A program made the translations under genes and the position numbers. This document shows, piece after piece, positions 26,939 through 36,508 of a DNA stretch of 64,000 bases. Position 1 is the stretch's first letter, and every line of letters starts with the position of its first letter. The DNA comes from Pseudomonadales bacterium. Lineage in GTDB: Bacteria; Pseudomonadota; Gammaproteobacteria; Pseudomonadales; Pseudohongiellaceae. Below the pieces are notes generated by a model, which had not been told where the DNA came from, made no database searches, and was given only the letters and a program-made list of their open reading frames with translations. Where the stretch lies: assembly GCA_012103535.1 (NCBI GenBank), contig WLWQ01000001.1, forward strand, positions 372,001 to 436,000. Reading direction: 5' to 3'.

Positions 26939-27898
26939 ATGAGCCATCATGGAATAATAACAGAACTCAAAAACTGGTTATCTCAACAAATTATAGGACA
27001 GGAGCGCTTACTTGATCGTTTGTTAATTGCATTATTGGCCGATGGGCATTTATTAGTCGAAGGTGCCCCTGGACTTGCCAAGACCAAAGCAATTAAAGAT
27101 TTGTCCCGCGCCATCGAAGGCGATTTCCATAGAATTCAATTTACTCCCGACTTATTACCAAGTGATATAACCGGTACTGAAGTATTTCGACCAGAAGACG
27201 GTTCATTTCGATTCCAGCAGGGTCCAATTTTTCATAACCTGGTACTAGCGGACGAAATCAACCGAGCGCCAGCGAAGGTGCAATCGGCATTGTTAGAAGC
27301 GATGGGAGAACATCAGGTTAGTGTTGGCCGCGAATCATTTACCCTGCCTCCACTATTTCTTGTTATGGCAACTCAGAACCCAATTGAGCAGGAAGGTACC
27401 TACCCACTTCCAGAAGCCCAATTGGATAGATTTCTGATGCACGTGACTATCGACTATCCGGTTATCGAAGCAGAGAGAGACATACTCCACCTGGTCAGGA
27501 ACGAAGCGCAGAACAAACTAGCGGAACCACCGAAACAAGTAGCCCAGCAGGATTTATTCGCAGCACGGCAAGAAATCCTCGCCATGCACATGGCTCCAGA
27601 GGTAGAGGAATACATAATTCAGCTCATCATGGCATCGCGCCAACCCGAGCTATATGGCGAAGATCTGGCTTCATGGTTGGAGTACGGAGCGAGCCCAAGG
27701 GGAACAATTTCCCTGGACCGATGCGCCCGCGCACACTCCTGGATTCAGGGCCGAGATTTCGTCAGCCCCGACGACGTTCAGGAAATCATGTTCGATGTGT
27801 TGCGCCACAGAATACTTTTAAGCTTTGAAGCTGAAGCCAGCGGCATTACTCCAGACAAGGTATTAGAGACCATTCGCGAACGCGTGCCATCTGCTTAA
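26939..27898 (+). CDS. MoxR-type AAA+ ATPase of the Bat operon
   Basis: MoxR chaperone-like ATPase, 319 residues, thought to act with von Willebrand factor A (VWA) proteins in assembling or activating other proteins. Walker A is EGAPGLAKTKAIKDL (about 40-54), Walker B LVLADEINRAPAKVQSALLE, and sensor ATQNPIEQEGTYPLPEAQLD follows. First gene of a six-gene plus-strand operon (MoxR, DUF58, DUF4381, BatA, BatB, BatD). A second, diverged MoxR is encoded at 37.5-38.5 kb in the facing cluster. Divergent from gdhB. Confidence 0.93.
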   Translation: MSHHGIITELKNWLSQQIIGQERLLDRLLIALLADGHLLVEGAPGLAKTKAIKDLSRAIEGDFHRIQFTPDLLPSDITGTEVFRPEDGSFRFQQGPIFHNLVLADEINRAPAKVQSALLEAMGEHQVSVGRESFTLPPLFLVMATQNPIEQEGTYPLPEAQLDRFLMHVTIDYPVIEAERDILHLVRNEAQNKLAEPPKQVAQQDLFAARQEILAMHMAPEVEEYIIQLIMASRQPELYGEDLASWLEYGASPRGTISLDRCARAHSWIQGRDFVSPDDVQEIMFDVLRHRILLSFEAEASGITPDKVLETIRERVPSA

Positions 27899-27916
27899 CC
27901 TCGTCGGGATAAGCCA

Positions 27917-28897
27917 ATGTCGGCGAAGCCGCAAATTGACCCCCAACACACCCGCTATCAGAGCAAAGGGGCTGTAATCAGCCTGCAACAGCTGCTGATT
28001 CAGCGCTATGCGGCCAAAACCCTGGAATATATTGCCCATACCCGATCCATCGCTGGCATCTCTGGACTGCATTTATCCAAGATGAGAGGCCGTGGCATCG
28101 ATTTTGAGGAGTTTCGGCCCTATCAGCCCGGTGATGACATCAGATTGATCGATTGGCGTGTCACCGCGCGTACAAACCGTCCTTTTACAAAAGTGTTCCG
28201 AGAAGAACGGGAACGTCCCGTCATAATTGCGGTAGATCAGACCCATAATATGTATTTTGGTAGTCAGACTGCCTTCAAATCGGTGATTGCGGCCCAGGCT
28301 GCCGCGGTTTTTTGTTGGCTAGCTATCGATAACGGCGACCGTGTCGGTGGCCTCGTCTTCTCTGATGTTGAAGCGAATCTGGTGCGCCCGAAGCGCAGTC
28401 GCCGCTCGGCCCTGCATCTTCTCAATCAGGTCTTCGAATACAATCAGAGGCTGACGGAAGTCAAAGATCCAGAGACACAGATCCCGGAAGACCCCAGTTT
28501 TAAGCCTGGCCTCGCCCATGCGCTAGGACAAATTCGTCGCATAACCAAACCTGGCAGTGCTTTGTATGTAATATCTGATTTTGTGACGCTGGACGATAAG
28601 GCACTGCAATATCTCAACCAGCTCTCACGCCATAACAATGTTATTTGCTGTTTGGTCTACGACACGCTGGAAGAATCCTTGCCAGTACCTGGTATCTACA
28701 GCATCACCGACGGTAGTCGTAAAGGAGCCTTGAATACCCATAACAGCAAGGCGAGAATTCGTTATCGGGAGCAATTTCATGAGCGCATGGATCGGTTAAC
28801 CACCGAACTCGATAAACTACAGATCCAACTGATCAAGATGCGAACCAACCAATTAGTGGTGGAGCAAATTCGACAATGGATAGCGAAGAGCTATTAG
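27917..28897 (+). CDS. DUF58 protein of the Bat operon
   Basis: DUF58 family protein, 326 residues, usually encoded next to MoxR. The signature FEEFRPYQPGDDIRLIDWRV followed by TARTNRPFTK lies around 62-90. The remainder is a VWA-like fold with a changed metal site (IIAVDQTHNMYFG), so metal binding is doubtful. No membrane segment is evident, unlike the second DUF58 protein of this window. It begins 18 bases after moxR and its last 22 bases overlap the DUF4381 gene. Confidence 0.9.
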   Translation: MSAKPQIDPQHTRYQSKGAVISLQQLLIQRYAAKTLEYIAHTRSIAGISGLHLSKMRGRGIDFEEFRPYQPGDDIRLIDWRVTARTNRPFTKVFREERERPVIIAVDQTHNMYFGSQTAFKSVIAAQAAAVFCWLAIDNGDRVGGLVFSDVEANLVRPKRSRRSALHLLNQVFEYNQRLTEVKDPETQIPEDPSFKPGLAHALGQIRRITKPGSALYVISDFVTLDDKALQYLNQLSRHNNVICCLVYDTLEESLPVPGIYSITDGSRKGALNTHNSKARIRYREQFHERMDRLTTELDKLQIQLIKMRTNQLVVEQIRQWIAKSY

Positions 28898-29406
28898 CCC
28901 AGCTCGCAGACATTCATCTGCCAGCCGAAGTAAGCTATTGGCCACCTGCCCCGGGCTGGTGGATATTAGCGCTATTGCTATTGGTGGCTGTGGTCTACTT
29001 TGTTCGCCGCATGGTTCAGCTGCGTAATCTTCGCCAAGTTTGTCAACACGCCTTAGCTGAATTAGATAGATGCTATAAGAGTTTCGCCGGGGCCAATGGG
29101 GATCCGGGCAGCGTGCGTTTACGCTACGTAAACGAGTTTAATTCTGTGATGCGTCGTGTCGCCCTCGTGCATTTTCCTCAGGCCAACGTAGCCAGCTTGG
29201 GCGGGGATGCCTGGGTTGATTTTATCCGGCAAAAAGGAGACTCTTCCGGGCTAAATGACGAAATCGCTGCAGCCCTCAGTTTTGGGCGCTTCCAGACACA
29301 ATGTGACGTCGATGTGGATGCCATGAACAATCTCGGGCAGGCATGGATCACCAGTCTCTATTTAGGTAATCAGACCGATCCTCAGCAAGAGGAAGCGAGT
29401 GACTGA
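28876..29406 (+). CDS. DUF4381 membrane protein of the Bat operon
   Basis: Protein of 176 residues with one membrane helix (PGWWILALLLLVAVVYFVRR, about 27-46) after a short periplasmic N-terminus rich in proline and tryptophan (YWPPAPGWW), then a soluble domain. This is the typical DUF4381 arrangement between DUF58 and BatA. It may help hold the VWA proteins at the inner membrane; its biochemical role is unknown. Start overlaps the DUF58 gene by 22 bases, and the stop overlaps the batA start (TGATG), a sign of translational coupling. Confidence 0.85.
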   Translation: MDSEELLAQLADIHLPAEVSYWPPAPGWWILALLLLVAVVYFVRRMVQLRNLRQVCQHALAELDRCYKSFAGANGDPGSVRLRYVNEFNSVMRRVALVHFPQANVASLGGDAWVDFIRQKGDSSGLNDEIAAALSFGRFQTQCDVDVDAMNNLGQAWITSLYLGNQTDPQQEEASD

Positions 29407-30470
29407 TGCTTGAATTCACCTGGCCATGGGCTTTTCTCGCCCTTCCTTTACCCTTTCTTATTTATAGGCTGATAGCCCGTGCTCCTCGGCAAGACGCCGC
29501 ACTCTATGTTCCTTTCTTTAGCGTGCTCTCCCGACTGCAGTCTGATAACGAGAATCTAACCAGTGGACGCCTGCTTAATCTGATTTTTTGCACACTGATC
29601 TGGTTGCTTATCGTATTGGCCGCAAGTCGACCACAATGGTTAGGGGAACCGGTTCAATTACCTTCTACAGGTCGTGACTTAATGTTGTCCGTCGATATTT
29701 CAGGCAGCATGGAAGCGCAGGACATGGTGGTTGGTAATCGGCAGGCATCCCGCATCGACGTGGTGAAAGCAGTTGTCGGTGATTTCGTCGAGCGTCGGGA
29801 AGGCGATCGCCTCGGGCTCATTCTGTTTGCCGCCCATGCCTATATTCAAGCACCCCTGACTTTTGATCGTGAAACTGTTGGTACTTTATTAGAAGAAGCA
29901 GAAATCGGCATTATCGAAGAATCTGCCACCGCTATCGGTGACGCCATTGGGCTAGCGGTTATTCATTTACGCACACGCCCTGAAAACAGTCGCGTTTTAG
30001 TCTTACTTACCGATGGCGTAAATAATGCCGGCGCCGTATCACCTGAGCAGGCTGGCCAGCTGGCGCAACAGGAAAATATTAAAATTTACACCATAGGCAT
30101 AGGCGCCGATCAGGTAGTTCAGCGAACCTTTTTTGGTGCTCGTGCGATCAATCCTTCAGCAGAGTTAGATGAAGCCGTGCTTACCCGCATCGCAGAAGCA
30201 ACCGGCGGTCGCTATTTTCGAGCGAGAGACGTTAATGACCTGGTAGATATCTACGAAGAACTAGATCTTCTCGAAACAATTGAGCAGGATGAACAGACTT
30301 ATCGTCCCACCAGAGTCCTGTTTTACTGGCCCCTCGGTTCAGCACTAATTATTAGCTTTATTCTTGCCCTGGTTTCTATTCCCTGGATGTCACTCACCGG
30401 CAGAGCGCGGATTGAAGATTTCGAAGAAGATGATGAGGCTGAACTCGCAACGAGCGGAGGGAATGCCTGA
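29406..30470 (+). CDS. batA: BatA-like VWA-domain membrane protein
   Basis: Inner-membrane protein of 354 residues with two N-terminal helices, a VWA domain and a C-terminal helix (FYWPLGSALIISFILALVSI). The metal-binding MIDAS motif is intact: DISGSMEAQDM (about 98-108), with the downstream threonine in APLTFDRE and aspartate in LTDGVNN. VWA proteins of this kind are the partners of MoxR ATPases and are linked to aerotolerance in Bacteroides. Coupled by TGATG overlaps to both neighbours. Confidence 0.9.
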   Translation: MLEFTWPWAFLALPLPFLIYRLIARAPRQDAALYVPFFSVLSRLQSDNENLTSGRLLNLIFCTLIWLLIVLAASRPQWLGEPVQLPSTGRDLMLSVDISGSMEAQDMVVGNRQASRIDVVKAVVGDFVERREGDRLGLILFAAHAYIQAPLTFDRETVGTLLEEAEIGIIEESATAIGDAIGLAVIHLRTRPENSRVLVLLTDGVNNAGAVSPEQAGQLAQQENIKIYTIGIGADQVVQRTFFGARAINPSAELDEAVLTRIAEATGGRYFRARDVNDLVDIYEELDLLETIEQDEQTYRPTRVLFYWPLGSALIISFILALVSIPWMSLTGRARIEDFEEDDEAELATSGGNA

Positions 30471-32254
30471 TGGACATTCTTATTCCCGCAACCATCGTTC
30501 AAGATTTTCATTTTCTGCGACCGATCTGGTTGCTTGCCCTGGTGCCGGCGATAATTTTCTTTTTCGCTATGTGGCGCATAAATACCGTGGTCACCGCCTG
30601 GGATAAGGCAATCGATAAAAGTCTGCTTCCTTACCTTCTAGATAGAAGCAAGAACGCAGCACAACGCACTCCACTTCTGCTCCTGTTTTCTGCCTGGGTA
30701 TTATCGACTATTGCCATGGCTGGACCGGTTTGGGAACAGTTACCACAGCCGGTGCAAAAGAGAGAGGACGCTCTGGTTATTGTTATGGATTTATCCTTAT
30801 CCATGTTCGCGCCGGATCACAATCCGAGCCGGCTGGATTTATCCAAGCGCAAACTCAGAGATATCCTGGCACTAAGGGAAGAAGGACAGACTGCGCTTGT
30901 GGTCTATGCTGGAGATTCTCACGTAGTAACGCCGCTGACTGATGATGTGGTAACCATCGATGCGCTAGTGCCCTCGCTAAGCCCAAACATCATGCCTTTA
31001 TTTGGTAGCAACCCAATGTCCGCCATCGATATGGCAATTGATCTTTTAGATGATGTTGAAGCGACTGATGGACGAATTTTGCTGATGACCGATGGTATTA
31101 GTGGCTTTGATCAAGAACTGTTAATAACCGAACAGATTCAGGAAACCGATTACGAATTACTGGTAATGGGCATAGGTACTGAAGCAGGCGCCCCGATCCG
31201 AACCAGTGATGGCAGTTTCTTAACCGATGAAACTGGAGCGATGGTAGTTCCAACTCTCAATAAGAATGTATTGCAGTCATTATCCAATCGCGTCAACGGC
31301 CGCTATCACGATATACAACTCTCCGATGCAGACCTGGCTTTCCTATTGGCTGAGAACCCGCTTTTAGACAATGAAGAATTAACCGAAGTCGAAGAAGAAT
31401 TCGATGTCTGGTATGAAGTTGGGCCTTTCTTACTTTTACTGGTACTTCCACTTGCGGCGATGACTTTTAGACGCGGTTGGTTGTTCAGTATTGTGCTACT
31501 CACCGGAACGGGTTTGATGTTTCCAAGCCAACCGGCACAAGCTTTTGAGTGGCGAGACTTGTGGAAAACCAAAGATCAACAAGCGGCCGAGGCATATCAA
31601 GCGGAAGATCATCAACTCGCCGCCGCCTTATTCGATTCCAGTGACTGGCGCGGCGCTGCTAGCTATCGTGCACAAGACTATGAATCGGCCATTGCTGCCT
31701 TTAGTTCCAGTAACACGCCTGATGGAAACTATAACCGCGGCAACGCCTTAGCCTTAGCGGGCAACTATGCCGAAGCCATTGCCGCCTACGATCTTGCAAT
31801 CGAACTTCAGCCAGACCATGAAGATGCTATTAGCAATAAAGAAATAATTGAACAACTGTTGGAAGAACAAGAATCAGAACAGGGAGAAAACCAGGACGGC
31901 GAGAATCAGGAAAATCAATCCGAACAGAATTCTCAAAACGAATCTGAAGAACAAAACCAGAATTCAGAGAATCAGGATCAAGAAAGCCAGGAAGGCAATG
32001 AAGACCAGCAACAACAGGAGCAACAAAACGAAGCGCCTGAAGAACAGGATAGTTCAGAGTCCAATAGCGAACAGAATACGCCCAGCCAAACTTCCAATGA
32101 GGAATTCGAGGAACAACAATCTCTCGAACAATGGTTACGTAGAATTGAAGATGATCCCGGCGAATTATTACGGCGTAAATTTCGTTATCAGTACCGCCAG
32201 CGGCAGCTGAATGGCACAGCCAACAGTGTACAGAGTGGAGGCCAGATTTGGTAA
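30470..32254 (+). CDS. batB: BatB/BatC fusion: VWA domain plus TPR and a Gln/Glu/Asn-rich tail
   Basis: Protein of 594 residues. Two N-terminal helices, then a VWA domain with MIDAS VIVMDLSLSMFAPD (about 102-115) and LMTDGISG, and a third helix near 320-345 (GPFLLLLVLPLAAM). The second half is periplasmic or cytosolic TPR: NYNRGNALALAGNYAEAIAAY with AIELQPDHEDA, a BatC feature. A low-complexity stretch of about 100 residues rich in Glu, Gln, Asn and Ser follows (about 463-560), ending in a charged helix (WLRRIEDDPGELLRRKFRYQ). The start overlaps batA by one base. Confidence 0.88.
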   Translation: MDILIPATIVQDFHFLRPIWLLALVPAIIFFFAMWRINTVVTAWDKAIDKSLLPYLLDRSKNAAQRTPLLLLFSAWVLSTIAMAGPVWEQLPQPVQKREDALVIVMDLSLSMFAPDHNPSRLDLSKRKLRDILALREEGQTALVVYAGDSHVVTPLTDDVVTIDALVPSLSPNIMPLFGSNPMSAIDMAIDLLDDVEATDGRILLMTDGISGFDQELLITEQIQETDYELLVMGIGTEAGAPIRTSDGSFLTDETGAMVVPTLNKNVLQSLSNRVNGRYHDIQLSDADLAFLLAENPLLDNEELTEVEEEFDVWYEVGPFLLLLVLPLAAMTFRRGWLFSIVLLTGTGLMFPSQPAQAFEWRDLWKTKDQQAAEAYQAEDHQLAAALFDSSDWRGAASYRAQDYESAIAAFSSSNTPDGNYNRGNALALAGNYAEAIAAYDLAIELQPDHEDAISNKEIIEQLLEEQESEQGENQDGENQENQSEQNSQNESEEQNQNSENQDQESQEGNEDQQQQEQQNEAPEEQDSSESNSEQNTPSQTSNEEFEEQQSLEQWLRRIEDDPGELLRRKFRYQYRQRQLNGTANSVQSGGQIW

Positions 32255-34059
32255 AACCACTTAACAAAGTTTTACATTGCTTTCTCTTCTCACTGTTAAT
32301 TCTGGGATCTACTGCAGCAGCGCAGGAAGTCGAGGTTTCTGTCGATCGTAACGAAGTCGCTCGCGGCGAAACTTTGACTTATACCATTCGTGTTTACGAT
32401 CAACGTCAAGGTATGCAATTAGACTTGACCCCTCTTACAGGTGATTTCGATGTCCTGGGCACTCGCACCTCGAGTCAGATTCGCAGCGTGAATGGTGCAG
32501 TCGAATCCTGGACGGATTACATCGTAACTCTGTTTCCGCTGACTGAGGGTGAGTTAACTATCCCATCCATTGAAGTCAACAACGCAGAAATTGATCCCAT
32601 CGTGGTATCGGTAGTTAATGAAGGACCGCGCTCTAACCAGGACGGCGATGAACTTTTTCTTGAAATAGATGTGAATAAAGAAACTGTTTACGTGCAAGAG
32701 CAGCTGCTTTTTACAGTAAGACTCTTCTATACCATCAACGGTATCCGAAATCCGCAGTTTACTGAATTGGAGATGGAAGATACTGTCATTCAGCTAATTG
32801 GCTCACCGAATCAGTACGAGCAGATAATCGAAGAAGAGCGTAACGGCTCAATTGAGCCAGTTCGATACGGTGTTTACGAGAAACGCTACGTCATCTTTCC
32901 ACAACGCAGCGGTCCTCTGGAGATACCAGACATCCTGTTTAGAGGTGAAGTTACTGACGGCTCAAGCAATTTCGTATTCAGAAACTTAAATACCAGGCGC
33001 GTGACTGCGTTTATCGATGGCATCACCATCAACGTCGACGAAAGACCCGCTGCGGCCCAGCAGAGTGACTATTGGTTACCTGTGACCAATTTAACGCTGG
33101 AAGAAGAATTCAGCTCCGATATCACCAACCTTAGAGTGGGCGATTCGGTAGTTCGAACCATTACAATGGTAGCGGATGGTCTCGATGGTGCCGTACTTCC
33201 ACCGTTTAGCCCGGAAGAAATCGAAGGCATGAATGTTTATCCGGATCCACCGGATATTCAACGCACCTTTGTTGAAGGAAGTATCGTCGGGACACGTATC
33301 GAAACCACAACGCTGGTTCCAACCACTGCCGGCGAATTGGAAATTCCGCAAATCATAATCCAATGGTGGAACGTGGATAGCAATCAGCTGGAGTCCACTG
33401 TGGTTCCTGCCACCCGTATTGAGATCGCTACCATTGAAGGCGAGCTACCGTCAGAGCAGGCTGTTGTCAGCACAGAGAATATCGAAGACTTGCTCGCCGC
33501 AGTTCCAGTTGTCGATCAAGACATGATCGATGCTCAAGCCGCGGCAGAATTCATTGAGGTGGATGCTTCTTGGATGAATTATTTTATTGCCCTGGCTTTT
33601 GCCATAGTTATTTACAGTATTTTCCGTCTCCTCATTGCTCCTAATAGCGAACAAATTGCGGCCTTCATTAAGAGTCGCAAAGAAAGAATTGACGCAAAAT
33701 ACAGTCCTGAAAATAACGAAAACGTTGCCTTCAAGCAATTGCGTGCAGCCTGTCGTGGCGCAGACGCGAACAAAATACGGGAAACTCTCATTCAGTGGTG
33801 TGACCATTATTTGGATAGCAGAACCGTGCTAACCATGGAAGACATACTACAGCAAAGAGAATCTACCGAGTTGCATGTTTTTGTGGAACAAATTCAAGCC
33901 TCTTTGTTTAACAATGCCAGTAGTGACTCCGCAGCGGGTCCTTTAGTACCCGCAGAACTTATTACTGCAGTTACACAATTGCGAAAAATCAAACTGCACC
34001 ACGACAAACTGGAAGCGAAGCAACAGCGCTTTGCTCTACCCCCACTCTATAAAACGTAA
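32248..34059 (+). CDS. batD: BatD-like protein (oxygen tolerance family)
   Basis: Last gene of the Bat operon, 603 residues. It starts at TTG behind GGAGG, overlapping batB by 7 bases. A signal peptide (LHCFLFSLLILGSTAAAQ) is followed by repeated beta-sandwich domains (VSVDRNEVARGETLTYTIRV at the start of the first), then a membrane helix near 436-456 (WMNYFIALAFAIVIYSIFRL) and a cytosolic helical tail. This is the BatD layout: large periplasmic part that may contact the VWA domains of BatA and BatB. Substrates are unknown. Confidence 0.88.
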   Translation: MVKPLNKVLHCFLFSLLILGSTAAAQEVEVSVDRNEVARGETLTYTIRVYDQRQGMQLDLTPLTGDFDVLGTRTSSQIRSVNGAVESWTDYIVTLFPLTEGELTIPSIEVNNAEIDPIVVSVVNEGPRSNQDGDELFLEIDVNKETVYVQEQLLFTVRLFYTINGIRNPQFTELEMEDTVIQLIGSPNQYEQIIEEERNGSIEPVRYGVYEKRYVIFPQRSGPLEIPDILFRGEVTDGSSNFVFRNLNTRRVTAFIDGITINVDERPAAAQQSDYWLPVTNLTLEEEFSSDITNLRVGDSVVRTITMVADGLDGAVLPPFSPEEIEGMNVYPDPPDIQRTFVEGSIVGTRIETTTLVPTTAGELEIPQIIIQWWNVDSNQLESTVVPATRIEIATIEGELPSEQAVVSTENIEDLLAAVPVVDQDMIDAQAAAEFIEVDASWMNYFIALAFAIVIYSIFRLLIAPNSEQIAAFIKSRKERIDAKYSPENNENVAFKQLRAACRGADANKIRETLIQWCDHYLDSRTVLTMEDILQQRESTELHVFVEQIQASLFNNASSDSAAGPLVPAELITAVTQLRKIKLHHDKLEAKQQRFALPPLYKT

Positions 34060-34085
34060 TTCAAATTCCTGAGAGAAACTTGCCA

Positions 34086-34433
34086 GTGAGTTCACGCCTC
34101 GTCTATTCCACCGAGGGCAACAACCTTTGTTCAAAGTGCGGAAAAGTCTTGCACAAGTGCAAATGCGGGGAATCCAACCGTGCCCAAGATAGCGATGGCG
34201 TGCTTAGAATTTCACGGGAGACAAAAGGTCGTAAGGGAGCCGGAGTAACCATAATCAGAGGACTAATCGGCACGGCCGCTGAACTCAAGCAAATCTCCAA
34301 GCAACTTAAATCTCGTTGTGGAGTTGGCGGCACTATCAAAGATGGAGTTTTGGAGATTCAAGGAGACCAGCGGCTGCCTGCCAAAGAGTTTTTCGAATCC
34401 AGTGGAAAAAGAGTAAAGCTCGTTGGCGGTTAG
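34086..34433 (+). CDS. yciH: SUI1-domain translation factor YciH
   Basis: Homologue of eukaryotic initiation factor eIF1, about 115 residues. In E. coli YciH affects start-codon fidelity and inhibits translation under stress. A Cys-rich N-terminus (LCSKCGKVLHKCKCGE) precedes the SUI1 fold (GAGVTIIRGLIGTAAELKQI, then CGVGGTIKDGVLEIQGDQ). GTG at 34086 gives MSSRLVYSTEG, like E. coli; TTG at 34080 is equally open. It lies 26 bases after batD and meets the facing tgpA gene immediately (stop to stop), with no visible terminator. Confidence 0.92.
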   Translation: MSSRLVYSTEGNNLCSKCGKVLHKCKCGESNRAQDSDGVLRISRETKGRKGAGVTIIRGLIGTAAELKQISKQLKSRCGVGGTIKDGVLEIQGDQRLPAKEFFESSGKRVKLVGG

Positions 34434-36491
34434 TTAGGCGGTTCTGCCAATTTTGGCAAGCGGTGACACTTTATAGCGCAATTGACTTATCATCGCCTTC
34501 AGTTCTTTCAGGCGAGAATGCTGTTGCGGAGTTGACGACACTTCCGGTTCATAGCTCAATTGCATATAGAGCGCGGTTAACTCGTTCATAATCTCAGCTA
34601 ACTCAGGGCGCTCAGCGATTACTCTATCGCGATAGTCCAGTGGTCCTTCGCCACGTTTACGAGCGAGGCCAACCTTTTCCAATTCTTTGCTTACAGATAA
34701 ATAAAGCTTAACTACGGGATCACGTCGCGAACTGGAATCGACTCTGATAATAGTAATACCCACCGCAACGATAACTATGCCCACCATTGTAATTAGAAAT
34801 ATCAACACCTTGCTCTCGGTGACTTCTCCAAATAATTCCTGGAACAGGTCGAATTGAATTTCTTCATCATAATTCACTACGCGTCTATTCCATTCGTATT
34901 CCAGTGCATCGAATCTCAAGCGCAACATATTAAAAAACCCAACGCTACCAAAAGTTGCTAAGAGCGACTCATCTAAAAAGCCAGGATCTTCTCTTAAGGC
35001 AGCTTCGGCACCTTCAAGGATTCGCACCGGGGATACTGCACCGGTCGGGTCGAAGCGCACCCAGCCCTCGCCATCCAACCATACTTCATTCCAGGCATGG
35101 GCGTTATATTGATAAACAATCATATAATCTTCGTAAGGATTAGTTTCAGCACCCTGATAACCGACAACCACCCGAGCCGGTATTCCTACCGCACGCATTA
35201 AAAAAGCAAATGCGCTAGCGTAATGTTCACAAAAACCTTCCATAGTATTAAACAGAAATTCATCAACTCGATTTTCGCCAAGCAGTGCAGGATTTAATGT
35301 GTAGTAGTATTCGTTAGTAGCGAAATAATTAAGTAGAGCCATCGCATAATCACGATCAGAATCAACTGATGCTCTTAATTCACGAGCAAAACGAAGGCTT
35401 TCCTCATTTCCTTCATCTGGCAATTCAATATTGTTACGACGAGGACTGCTAGTGAGCAATATATCTGTCTGGTTGTTTATATAGGATTGAATATCGTAAC
35501 TAATACGTTGAGTGACCAGGCCGTTGTTGAACATCTCGAAATTTCTACTGCGAAAAATTCCATCGCTGACAGGTTCAGCCAGATGCAGTCCATAAAGCCA
35601 TGGCTGTTGAGTTGGCTCCATGATCACGTTGTAGCGGAACGGCATGCCATTGGTGTCCATACGGCCATCCCAATTAAAGCGAAAATTTGCAAAGGCCGCC
35701 GCATTTCCATAGGCAGAGGTAGAGCGAGTTCGGCGCCAGGTATCGCCATCAAAATCATCTAACACGAGGCCACGCCAATACAATAACTCATTGGGTAGAG
35801 TTACCGAATCTTCAAACTGTACGCGAAAAGCCAAGCCTCCATTACGCACTAATCGACTGATATCACCAGGTGACATTTCATCTGATACGCCTGTACCAGC
35901 GGCAGAATTTTGAGTTGGCACTGCCCAAAGTGGAGCAATTCGAGGAAACAGCAAAAACAGCACAATCGTCAGCGGCACCGCTTGCAGTGTTATTTTCATT
36001 GCCAAGCGCGCTGTACCTCTGCCGTCGATTGACAGAGGCGATTTGTTAAGGGCAATCATGGCGCTGACTATGACAACTATTACGATTGCGATGTAAGCCG
36101 AAGTTACTACACCCTGTGAATACAAGAATGAGACCATTGACATAACAAAGCACAATGAAAGCACTACATAGATGTCTCGCTTGTGCTGCATTTCAATCAG
36201 TTTAAATACAAAGCCCAGGGCCAACAAACTTGCCGCACTATCCAGACCCAAACCAATAGAGCGCATCTGGGTTGCCGAAACCAAGAGCGTGAAGATCACA
36301 GCGGCAACACGAACTTTGCGCCCCGGATAACTCAGCTTGCCAGTGAAAATCAGTATGCGCCAGATTATGCAAACTACAGCGATTACCGTCACCCAATAAG
36401 GCATGCGGAAAGTCTGGGGAATTATCACCATGACTACTGACGCGAGGACCCAAACTAACGCGGATCTTGGAATTTGATAATTAATGTCCAT
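34434..36491 (-). CDS. tgpA: TgpA-like membrane transglutaminase
   Basis: Membrane protein of 685 residues with a DUF3488 region of about six helices at the N-terminus, a periplasmic transglutaminase-like domain and a C-terminal helix plus DUF4129 region. The catalytic Cys is in MEGFCEHYASAFAFL (about 419), the His in YNAHAWNEVWLDGEGW and the Asp in VRFDPTGAVSP. In Pseudomonas aeruginosa TgpA is essential and lies next to MoxR and DUF58 genes, as here. Its substrate is unknown; a role in periplasmic protein or wall maintenance is assumed. Last gene of the minus-strand module. Confidence 0.93.
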   Translation of the reverse strand: MDINYQIPRSALVWVLASVVMVIIPQTFRMPYWVTVIAVVCIIWRILIFTGKLSYPGRKVRVAAVIFTLLVSATQMRSIGLGLDSAASLLALGFVFKLIEMQHKRDIYVVLSLCFVMSMVSFLYSQGVVTSAYIAIVIVVIVSAMIALNKSPLSIDGRGTARLAMKITLQAVPLTIVLFLLFPRIAPLWAVPTQNSAAGTGVSDEMSPGDISRLVRNGGLAFRVQFEDSVTLPNELLYWRGLVLDDFDGDTWRRTRSTSAYGNAAAFANFRFNWDGRMDTNGMPFRYNVIMEPTQQPWLYGLHLAEPVSDGIFRSRNFEMFNNGLVTQRISYDIQSYINNQTDILLTSSPRRNNIELPDEGNEESLRFARELRASVDSDRDYAMALLNYFATNEYYYTLNPALLGENRVDEFLFNTMEGFCEHYASAFAFLMRAVGIPARVVVGYQGAETNPYEDYMIVYQYNAHAWNEVWLDGEGWVRFDPTGAVSPVRILEGAEAALREDPGFLDESLLATFGSVGFFNMLRLRFDALEYEWNRRVVNYDEEIQFDLFQELFGEVTESKVLIFLITMVGIVIVAVGITIIRVDSSSRRDPVVKLYLSVSKELEKVGLARKRGEGPLDYRDRVIAERPELAEIMNELTALYMQLSYEPEVSSTPQQHSRLKELKAMISQLRYKVSPLAKIGRTA

Positions 36492-36508
36492 TCAATTTAC
36501 TTGAGGCT

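Noticed and set aside
34060..34085. Terminator between batD and yciH
   Set aside because: 26 bases with no hairpin; the gene is more likely read through from the Bat operon.
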